Shown here: positions 33,273-40,169 of the stretch, in pieces
Layout of the letters: each line of letters begins with the position of its first letter
How positions within the stretch are numbered: the stretch's first letter is position 1
Assembly (NCBI RefSeq): GCF_003315075.1
Contig: NZ_QNRJ01000003.1
Span: 248,001-312,000 of the forward strand
DNA length: 64,000 bases
Direction of reading: 5' to 3'
DNA from: Rossellomorea aquimaris
GTDB lineage: Bacteria; Bacillota; Bacilli; Bacillales; Bacillaceae_B
The notes under the pieces: model-generated
Database searches by the model: none
The model's input: the letters and a program-made list of their open reading frames with translations, nothing else
What the model was told of the DNA's origin: nothing
Translations under genes and position numbers: made by a program

Positions 33273-34298
33273 ATGAAAATGACGGCTGATCAATACTGGG
33301 ACCGGTGGGAAGAGTTGATGGGCCGGGGAGAAGCAAGTTATGAGAAGTGGAACGGTTTAGAGGATCTGTTGTCCATTGCGCAGAAAGAAAAGGACCTCTA
33401 TAAGGAGTTTTGCTGCCGTTTCGGGATCATGAGGACGGTCAACTATCTTGGGGAGTATGAGGAATTATTCGACCACTTCGAGTGGTGCAACGGCTTCTTT
33501 TTAGATAACGAAGAGAGCCTGCAGGATTGGGTGGAAAGCTTCTTCTGGATCTATAAATGGATGGCGGAGCATCTGGTGAAGATGCCCGGCATTGACACGG
33601 AACTGTTAGATGCCTTTTTCACTGATTTTCAAGAAGCGTATGACCGTTATGGCTATAGTCTGCGTCCCTTTTACCAGCATCAGCATAGACGTGCGTTGAA
33701 AACAGGGAATGCAGAAGAAGCGGAAGAGTATTATCAAATGTGGATAGCGTCGGAAAGGGATTCCCTTTCAGACTGTGAAGCCTGTGAATACCAGACACAG
33801 CTTGAGTATTTTTACTTTACCGGTGAAAAGGAAAAAGCCAGACCCATTGAAATGCTTTTATTATCAAAAGAAGTGACATGTGGTGAAATCCCCCACTTGA
33901 CCTATAGTAAGCTGCTCTTGCCCTATCTTGAAGATGGCCGGGTGGAGGAAGCCTCGCGCTATCAGTCGGAAGGATACTTTTTCATTTACGATAAGCCACA
34001 CTTTTTAGTCGAAGCTTCCGAGCATATCAGGTTTCTTGCCTTAACGGAACCAGTCAGGGGAATCAAAGTATTGGAGCGTCACATCGAGTATGCGGATAGT
34101 GGGAAGGATCCTTACGGGATGTTTTACTTTTATATGAGTGCGATTGTTCTTCACCGTAAGCTTGTGGAAGCCGGTCATCGTCCGGGGTTTGCCATTGATG
34201 TGATGAGTGAGATTGCGGAAGAGATCGCCGGGGATTTTGATGAGAGGAATGGGAATGATTTCTTCAGTCGGGAAATGGAGAAGATATATTCTCTGTAA
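33273..34298 (+). CDS. All-helical TPR-like protein, function unknown
   Basis: 341 residues, acidic and rich in Glu, Tyr, Phe and Trp, without signal peptide or membrane segment. Helix-turn-helix periodicity (for example NAEEAEEYYQMWIASERDSL, DGRVEEASRYQSEGYFF) suggests degenerate TPR/alpha-solenoid repeats. AAAGGGGGTC lies 7 nt before the ATG. It is cotranscribed with the T-box-controlled MFS gene, which gives the only functional hint: a proline-starvation response. No catalytic motif recognised. Confidence 0.7.
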   Translation: MKMTADQYWDRWEELMGRGEASYEKWNGLEDLLSIAQKEKDLYKEFCCRFGIMRTVNYLGEYEELFDHFEWCNGFFLDNEESLQDWVESFFWIYKWMAEHLVKMPGIDTELLDAFFTDFQEAYDRYGYSLRPFYQHQHRRALKTGNAEEAEEYYQMWIASERDSLSDCEACEYQTQLEYFYFTGEKEKARPIEMLLLSKEVTCGEIPHLTYSKLLLPYLEDGRVEEASRYQSEGYFFIYDKPHFLVEASEHIRFLALTEPVRGIKVLERHIEYADSGKDPYGMFYFYMSAIVLHRKLVEAGHRPGFAIDVMSEIAEEIAGDFDERNGNDFFSREMEKIYSL

Positions 34299-34304
34299 CA
34301 AATA

Positions 34305-34333
34305 TTGACAGCCCCTGCATATCTATATATAAT
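34305..34333 (+). promoter_or_regulatory. SigA promoter of proS
   Basis: TTGACA, 17-bp spacer, TATAAT: perfect consensus, immediately upstream of the T-box leader. Confidence 0.92.
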
Positions 34334-34339
34334 CATCTA

Positions 34340-34570
34340 AAATAACTGAAACATTGCCGAGGATCAGTAAAGGGATCTTGTCTTTTAAAGAGAGGGAGCG
34401 GTTTGGTGAAAAGCTCCCATTGATGAACCTTTGAACCTGCCTCTAAGTTCTGTATCGAATGAAGATATCAGCGGTCCGATACCGTTATCATGGAATGAGT
34501 GTAAAGCTTTGCTTTGAATCAGGGTGGTACCGCCAGAAATGGTCCCTGATGAGAAGCGGGGCTTTTTTTG
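34340..34570 (+). promoter_or_regulatory. T-box leader of proS, proline (CCT) specifier
   Basis: Specifier loop with AGTA opposite GAA, flanked by AAAGG/CCTTT above and GAGG/CCTC below; the specifier triplet is CCT. The AG bulge AGAGAGGGAGC and GGTG apical motif follow. The T-box core AGGGTGGTACCGCC is at 34521-34534, then a terminator GTCCC/GGGGC with a T-tract. Confidence 0.93.
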
Positions 34571-34593
34571 TTTTATGTGAGTGTCGGGCAGCT

Positions 34594-34692
34594 CGCCGAT
34601 ATATTTGGAATTTCGCTCGATAAAATCAGGATTTCGCCGTTAAATCTAAAATATCGCCGATAAAATCAAAATATCGCCGTTAAAATTAATCC
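34594..34692. repeat. CGCCG array with 20-21 bp period
   Basis: Cores at 34594, 34614 (variant CGCTCG), 34635, 34655 and 34675, mostly within TATCGCCGWTAAAAT; spacings 20, 21, 20 and 20. It sits in the proS leader between the T-box terminator and the ribosome site. Confidence 0.85.
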
Positions 34693-34715
34693 AATTAAAA
34701 ATGAGGTGCTCTCAA

Positions 34716-36146
34716 ATGGCAAAAGAATTTGTAAAAGATGTAACGGGCATGGATGAAGACTTTGCCCAGTGGTATACGGATGTCGTGACGAAGGCGGAGC
34801 TGATCGATTACTCGAGCGTCCGCGGGTCGATGATCATCAGACCTTACGGATACGCCCTGTGGGAAAATATCAAGGATGCCCTCGATGCGAAAATAAAAGA
34901 AACAGGGCATGAAAATGTGTATATGCCACTATTTATACTTGAAAGCCTCCTGCAACGGGAGAAGGATCATATCGAAGGTTTCGCGCCTGAAGTGGCATGG
35001 GTGACTCATGGAGGGGAAGAGGAGCTGGCGGAACGACTTTGTGTGCGTCCAACTTCTGAGGTATTGTTCGGTGAACACTACAAGAACATCATCCATTCCT
35101 ACCGTGACCTGCCTAAGCTTTATAACCAGTGGGCCAATGTGGTCCGCTGGGAAAAGACGACCCGTCCATTCCTGCGAACATTGGAATTCCTCTGGCAGGA
35201 GGGTCATACGTGTCATGAAACGGACCAGGAGGCTCATGATGAAACGGTGAAAATGCTGGAGGTGTACGCGGAGCTTTGTGAAGAGCTGCTGGCGATCCCG
35301 GTCATCAAGGGGCAAAAAACGGAAAAAGAAAAGTTTGCCGGTGCGAAATATACGTATACGATCGAAAGCCTGATGCATGACGGGAAGGCTTTGCAATCAG
35401 GAACGTCCCACCATTTAGGTGACGGATTTGCGAAAGCATTCGGCATTCAATTCACGGACCGTGATGGAAAACTTCAGCATGTGCAGCAAACGTCCTGGGG
35501 ATTCACGACCCGGATCATCGGGGCCATGATCATGGTGCACGGGGATGACCGGGGGCTGGTGGTTCCACCAAGGATCGCACCGACTCAGCTGATGATCGTG
35601 CCGATTGCCCAGCACAAGGAAGGCGTCCTTGATTTTGCCTATAATCTGAAAAGCCAGCTTGCCGGCGTTGCCCGTGTCGACATCGACGCGAGTGATAAAA
35701 AGCCGGGCTGGAAGTTCAATGAATATGAAATGAAGGGCATCCCACTTCGCCTGGAGGTTGGTCCACGGGACATCGAGAACGGTCAGGTGGTATTGGCGAG
35801 ACGTGATACAGGGGAGAAAATCACGGTCACGATGGAAGACCTTGAAGTGGGTGTCGCTGAACTTCTGAAGGACATTCAGCTCAATCTTTTAGAAAAAGCG
35901 AGAGCACATCGCGATGAAAAAACAACGGTAGCCAAAACGTTTGAGGAGTTCAAAACGACGGTTAGGGAAAAAGGCGGATTCGTCAAAGCGATGTGGTGCG
36001 GGGATAGGGCTTGTGAAGACAAGATCAAGGAAGAAACGAGTGCCACTTCACGGTGCATGCCGTTTGAGCAGGAGCAGGTGTCGGTTACATGTGTGTGCTG
36101 TAATAAGGATGCGAAACACTTGGTGTATTGGGCGAAAGCGTATTAA
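34716..36146 (+). CDS. proS: Prolyl-tRNA synthetase (short, type 3 form)
   Basis: 476-residue class II aminoacyl-tRNA synthetase charging tRNA-Pro. It is the archaeal/eukaryote-like ProS without the INS editing insertion of the longer bacterial enzyme. Motif 2 is in [19 protein letters not shown] followed by QEGHTCH, and motif 3 lies in [19 protein letters not shown]. The C-terminal domain has zinc-site-like cysteines (CGDRACE...VTCVCC). The ATG at 34716 follows GAGGTG; an earlier in-frame ATG lacks a site. Regulated by its T-box. Confidence 0.96.
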   Translation: MAKEFVKDVTGMDEDFAQWYTDVVTKAELIDYSSVRGSMIIRPYGYALWENIKDALDAKIKETGHENVYMPLFILESLLQREKDHIEGFAPEVAWVTHGGEEELAERLCVRPTSEVLFGEHYKNIIHSYRDLPKLYNQWANVVRWEKTTRPFLRTLEFLWQEGHTCHETDQEAHDETVKMLEVYAELCEELLAIPVIKGQKTEKEKFAGAKYTYTIESLMHDGKALQSGTSHHLGDGFAKAFGIQFTDRDGKLQHVQQTSWGFTTRIIGAMIMVHGDDRGLVVPPRIAPTQLMIVPIAQHKEGVLDFAYNLKSQLAGVARVDIDASDKKPGWKFNEYEMKGIPLRLEVGPRDIENGQVVLARRDTGEKITVTMEDLEVGVAELLKDIQLNLLEKARAHRDEKTTVAKTFEEFKTTVREKGGFVKAMWCGDRACEDKIKEETSATSRCMPFEQEQVSVTCVCCNKDAKHLVYWAKAY

Positions 36147-36241
36147 GAGACAAAAGAATGGTCCTTCCGTCCTTTTTCTTCCTAAAGCCTTCTTTTTCCC
36201 GTGTTTGATTAATAAACATAGGTAAAGGAGGCATCGATTAT

Positions 36242-36415
36242 ATGGAGTTTGAACTCATCCTTGTTTTATTCATGGCAGTCGTGGTAGTCAGCCTTTGGGT
36301 CGTGCATTCCAAGCTCAACCGGATCACCGAGCATGTGCAGCAGCTGGATGAAGAATACTTGTCCGATGAGCAGATCGAGAAGGAATTAGAGGAAGAATGG
36401 TATAAAGACAAGTAA
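36242..36415 (+). CDS. Small single-helix membrane protein
   Basis: 57 codons: an N-terminal membrane helix (ELILVLFMAVVVVSLWVV) then an acidic amphipathic helix (LNRITEHVQQLDEEYLSDEQ). AAAGGAGG lies about 10 nt upstream of the ATG and a clear terminator follows. Orientation is probably N-out/C-in or a membrane-anchored coiled coil. No known family assigned. Confidence 0.65.
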   Translation: MEFELILVLFMAVVVVSLWVVHSKLNRITEHVQQLDEEYLSDEQIEKELEEEWYKDK

Positions 36416-36420
36416 TGACA

Positions 36421-36457
36421 AAGGCGTTTCTCAGCAGAGGGACGCCTTCCGTTTTTT
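36421..36457 (+). terminator. Terminator of the small membrane-protein gene
   Basis: AAGGCGT and ACGCCTT form a 7-bp stem, followed by a T-rich tail. Confidence 0.8.
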
Positions 36458-36529
36458 AAAAAGGACTACCATTCTAAATGGCAGGTTGATACTATTAAAA
36501 TAGAGATAAATGAAAAGGGAGGGGCAAGG

Positions 36530-37087
36530 ATGAAGTACAAGGACTTGACCATTGAAACGCCAAGGTTGGTCATCAGACCCTTTGTAAACCGGGATTACCA
36601 AAACTGGTTAAGGGAACATCTGAACAGGCTCCCATCCCAGCATAAATATGACGTTGGCTATCAGGACATGAGTGAGTGCACGGAGTTTTGGTTCCGGGAG
36701 ATGCTTCTGAAGCATGATGAGATGATCGATCGGGACCAGGTCTATATTCTGGGGATTTTTCTGAAAGAAGGTGGTGCGAGTATCGGGACCATCGACTTCT
36801 CCACTCTGATGCGGTACAACTTTAACTGGGGCAGGGTCGGTTACACGGTACATAATCGTTACTGGAACCGTGGCTACGGGAAGGAAGCGGTGAAGGCAGC
36901 CCTTCAGCTGGCTTTTGTGAAATTGAATTATCACCGGGTCGAGGCCCATATCAATCTGGATAACGCGCCATCGATCAGCCTTGCAGAAAGTGTCGGAATG
37001 CAGTATGAGTGCACCCGGAAAGGATTCATTTATGAATTTGGGAAGTGGACGGATAATCTGGTGTATTATGTGAATGCAGGAGAGTAA
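36530..37087 (+). CDS. GNAT acetyltransferase (RimJ/RimL type)
   Basis: 185 residues with the N-terminal beta strand typical of RimJ/RimL enzymes (LTIETPRLVIRPFVNRDYQ), the acetyl-CoA pyrophosphate loop region NRYWNRGYGKEAVKAALQLA, and motif B HRVEAHINLDNAPSISLAES followed by VGM. The ATG follows AAAGGGAGGGG. It acetylates an unidentified amine, possibly a ribosomal protein N-terminus. Monocistronic and convergent with the next gene. Confidence 0.88.
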   Translation: MKYKDLTIETPRLVIRPFVNRDYQNWLREHLNRLPSQHKYDVGYQDMSECTEFWFREMLLKHDEMIDRDQVYILGIFLKEGGASIGTIDFSTLMRYNFNWGRVGYTVHNRYWNRGYGKEAVKAALQLAFVKLNYHRVEAHINLDNAPSISLAESVGMQYECTRKGFIYEFGKWTDNLVYYVNAGE

Positions 37088-37128
37088 TAAAAAAACGATG
37101 AGAGCTTATGGCCCTCATCGTTTTTTTA
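37088..37128. terminator. Bidirectional terminator between convergent genes
   Basis: AAAAACGATGAG and CTCATCGTTTTT arms with A and T flanks on both sides. Confidence 0.88.
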
Positions 37129-38808
37129 TTATAAGCCTTCGATGGTCAGTTCTTTCACTGGCAGGAATTCTTCCCCTGTATCCATGTATTTCACGCTCAC
37201 CTTGTCATTTTCCTTCAGGTAGATCGCAAGTAAGCTGTTTTCGGAAGAGACGATATAGTTTTGGCCGTTGTCGAGTAAGAATGATACGACCGTGTAGTCA
37301 CCTGTCTTTTCTTTGTAGACACGGACGACTGTACCCTTTGACTGTTTTTCCTCAGCTTTCGAGCTGCCGTCCACACTGCCGCCTCCCCGTTGAAGCGCGG
37401 TTTTGTATTGCTTCAATGCCTGGTTTGGTGTATTCGCATAGGCTGAGATTTCCGGGTTGGCAGCTGAGACGATGAAGTAGTTTTGTAAGAAACCATTCGC
37501 ATCGAGTACCGGAGTCAGCCAGCTTGCTTCTCCGTAGAAGTTATAGAGCACCGGCATTTCGCCGTCCCATTTTTTCTCGATGAATTTCTTTTGGATGATC
37601 TGCAGGGCACCTTGTGAATCCATGTAGGAATCTTCAAGATTTCCTGTATAGAACGTCGCTTCTCCCGTTCTTGAGTTCGTTAAGGAGTAACCGAGCATGG
37701 AATCGACGCCTTCTTTTGGCGAGGTGAAATCGGTGAAGTAGTACATGTCACCATTTTCGTCAAAAATAGGGCTCACATTGGCTTCCGTTCCTTCATCAGA
37801 AGGAAGCTTGACGTCTGATTTACCGAAGCGGCTGTTCCAGAATCCTTGAACGTAATTACCGAAATAACTGTTTTGGAGGCTGACGGTTTCTGGTGAAATC
37901 GCGCCATCAATGAAAGCCGGGACTTCATCGATTTTGTAAGACTTGGTATCCCCGGATTTCGGATCGACCATGACGATACCTTTCGCTTCAAATCCGTTAC
38001 GTGCGGAAATGAATTCACCGTACGTTCGAATATAGAATGGCTTTCCTTCGTCATCGATCTCAAGCTGAACATCGCCATTGAAAATCTGCTTCGGATAGTT
38101 CAAGCGGATGTGTCGCTCAATTTTTTTATTAAAGAAAGCAGATGGTGTGAAGACCATTTCTTCTTTGATGAATTTAGGGTTTGATGATGAGTCGGTGGCA
38201 CTTAGGGTGAAGTAACCAGGTGTTTCATCTCCCTTGAACCATTTGAAGAAGCCGGAGAATTCAACCGGTGCAATGTAGACGTACTCCCCATTGACCTTCT
38301 GAATCTGCAGGCGTCCAAGCTCATAGTAACTCGTATTCGGAACCTGACCGAATGCTTTCTTCATCTTGTTGCGGGCGAATTGTGGAGGGACGCTTGCAGG
38401 CGTTTCCTTCTCATCAAACGCTTCGATTTCCGTTTTTACGTCCATTTGCGCTGATTCAAATTTCTGATCGGCGTTGAACACGAAGGCGGTCAGGAAGTAA
38501 GCCCCGACGAGGAGACTTCCAAGGAACAGCGCCCCCTTCACCATTCGTTCGGTCACGGTTGCAAGTGTGGCACCGAATCCTGCAGCTACGATGAGCAAGA
38601 TCCACATGCTTGTAAAGTTCTGATCCAGATTCGTCATGTAATAGAAGACGAATACAATGATCGTTGTGATCAGGAGGGTTGCTCCGAACAGTGCGGCAAA
38701 TGACGGATACCCCTCTTTTTTATTCTGCTTTTTCATGATTGTCACCGGTACGACGAGTAAGGCCATGACCAATCCGACAATGACTGAAAATAGTAATATA
38801 TTTCCCAT
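37129..38808 (-). CDS. Large membrane-anchored protein, function unknown
   Basis: 559 residues. Residues about 1-115 contain four membrane helices; the remainder is a long extracytoplasmic region with beta-rich segments, a repeated Tyr/Phe/Gly pattern (YNFYGEASWLTPVLDANGFL, SPIFDENGDMYYFTDFTSPK) and a C-terminal small barrel-like segment (VVRVYKEKTGDYTVVSFLLD). No catalytic motif. The ATG follows AAAGGGGAAC. Similar proteins occur in Bacillus as hypothetical membrane proteins; a cell-surface or sporulation-envelope role would be a guess. Confidence 0.75.
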   Translation of the reverse strand: MGNILLFSVIVGLVMALLVVPVTIMKKQNKKEGYPSFAALFGATLLITTIIVFVFYYMTNLDQNFTSMWILLIVAAGFGATLATVTERMVKGALFLGSLLVGAYFLTAFVFNADQKFESAQMDVKTEIEAFDEKETPASVPPQFARNKMKKAFGQVPNTSYYELGRLQIQKVNGEYVYIAPVEFSGFFKWFKGDETPGYFTLSATDSSSNPKFIKEEMVFTPSAFFNKKIERHIRLNYPKQIFNGDVQLEIDDEGKPFYIRTYGEFISARNGFEAKGIVMVDPKSGDTKSYKIDEVPAFIDGAISPETVSLQNSYFGNYVQGFWNSRFGKSDVKLPSDEGTEANVSPIFDENGDMYYFTDFTSPKEGVDSMLGYSLTNSRTGEATFYTGNLEDSYMDSQGALQIIQKKFIEKKWDGEMPVLYNFYGEASWLTPVLDANGFLQNYFIVSAANPEISAYANTPNQALKQYKTALQRGGGSVDGSSKAEEKQSKGTVVRVYKEKTGDYTVVSFLLDNGQNYIVSSENSLLAIYLKENDKVSVKYMDTGEEFLPVKELTIEGL

Positions 38809-38987
38809 AGTGTTCCCCTTTCAAGTGCTTCTGTTTATAGTGTATATACGGATGAGGGGGTGGGGAGGTTTCATTTGTTTTTTTGGGGGAGCGTTCGGTT
38901 GGGAAGGGCGATCTGCCATCAAGGTCATATATCCAATCCAAGCATCATTCGCTATAATAGATAGAAAGAACTATTCAGGAGGATTTT

Positions 38988-40010
38988 ATGGACATATTTG
39001 ATATTGCGAGGATTGCGGGGGTGTCCAGGAAGACGGTGCAGCGGGTGCTGAACCATTCGGACCAGGTACGACCCGAGACCCGTGAACGCATTCTGCAGAT
39101 CATGGAGGAGCATCACTATCAGCCTAATGTTTCAGCGAGAAGGCTGGTAAAGAAAAAGACTCACACGATCGGGCTTTTTATCATTCAAGATCCTCAGAAG
39201 CACCGTATTTATTCGGATGACCTTTTTTACAGTGTGGTGATCGGCGCCATGATCAATGCCTGCTCAGAGCGGGGATATAATATGCTTGTGACCATGACGG
39301 ATCTGAATGATTCCTCCCCCGTTTTAAAGCTTTACCGTGAAAAGAGTATCGATGCGGGAATCATCATCAGTTGGAGTAACGTCCAATCCATCGTGGATCA
39401 AATTACATCAGCGGGCTTTTTGGTGGGAGTCTTTGATCAAAACAATGTGTCAAGGCGGGCACCTGAGATCCCGATGCCCTTATTACAAAACGAAGGGAGT
39501 GCGATGGTGGCGACCAATCACTTCATAGAGCTTGGTCATGAGGAGATTGGGATCATCACGGGTGATGAAAATAATTCTGCAGCAATGGAGCGTTTAAGCG
39601 GCTATCAAAAAGCGATGGAGGCAGCAGGGCTCCCGGTTCAATCGCCTTACATATATAAAGGGAAGTTCATCGAAGAATCAGGCAGGGATGCCGTCCATCA
39701 TTGGATTGGCCAGGGAACTCTTCCTTCAGCCATCGTCTGTTCCAATGATCATATTGCATTCGGTGCCCTCAAGGCGTTAAAGGCAGCCAACCGGAAAGTT
39801 CCTGACGACGTGTCTCTCATTGGCTTTGATAATCTATTGCTTACGGAATATACGTCCCCTGCATTAACGACCATGAATGTTCCAAGAGTTGAGATGGCGG
39901 TGTCCCTGGTGGAGCAGTTGATTCACGGAATCGAGGAGCTCCCTTATGAAAATATGAGTCCATTTCAAGCGACACTCGTCAAACGAGATTCCTGCCGTCA
40001 AAAAAAATAA
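38988..40010 (+). CDS. LacI-family transcriptional regulator
   Basis: 340 residues: N-terminal helix-turn-helix and hinge (about 1-55, DIARIAGVSRKTVQRVLNHS) and a periplasmic-binding-protein-like sugar-binding core (about 60-335). The ATG follows CAGGAGGA. It lies 160 bp upstream of the GH16 glucanase gene, whose promoter carries an 18-bp palindrome with the central CG typical of LacI-family operators. It probably represses the glucanase until an oligosaccharide inducer binds. Confidence 0.93.
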   Translation: MDIFDIARIAGVSRKTVQRVLNHSDQVRPETRERILQIMEEHHYQPNVSARRLVKKKTHTIGLFIIQDPQKHRIYSDDLFYSVVIGAMINACSERGYNMLVTMTDLNDSSPVLKLYREKSIDAGIIISWSNVQSIVDQITSAGFLVGVFDQNNVSRRAPEIPMPLLQNEGSAMVATNHFIELGHEEIGIITGDENNSAAMERLSGYQKAMEAAGLPVQSPYIYKGKFIEESGRDAVHHWIGQGTLPSAIVCSNDHIAFGALKALKAANRKVPDDVSLIGFDNLLLTEYTSPALTTMNVPRVEMAVSLVEQLIHGIEELPYENMSPFQATLVKRDSCRQKK

Positions 40011-40021
40011 TAAAAGAAAAG

Positions 40022-40057
40022 AAAATGCTGTATTCCCAAGGGAGTCAGCATTTTTTT
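40022..40057 (+). terminator. Terminator of the LacI-type regulator gene
   Basis: AAAATGCTG and CAGCATTTT form a 9-bp stem, followed by a T-tract. Confidence 0.85.
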
Positions 40058-40090
40058 AATAGAGAAAGAGATTGTTATTGTAAAAAAATG

Positions 40091-40119
40091 TTGTCAAAGA
40101 GTGGGGATGGTTTTATAGT
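40091..40119 (+). promoter_or_regulatory. SigA promoter of the GH16 gene
   Basis: TTGTCA, 17-bp spacer, TATAGT; two mismatches from consensus. Confidence 0.75.
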
Positions 40120-40128
40120 TATATACAA

Positions 40129-40146
40129 ATGTCCCACGTGAGACAT
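40129..40146 (+). promoter_or_regulatory. LacI-type operator of the GH16 gene
   Basis: ATGTCCCACGTGAGACAT, symmetric at 8 of 9 pairs with a central CG, starting 9 nt after the -10 box and so covering the start point. Confidence 0.72.
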
Positions 40147-40169
40147 ATTTGAATACAGGAGGCGTTCCA

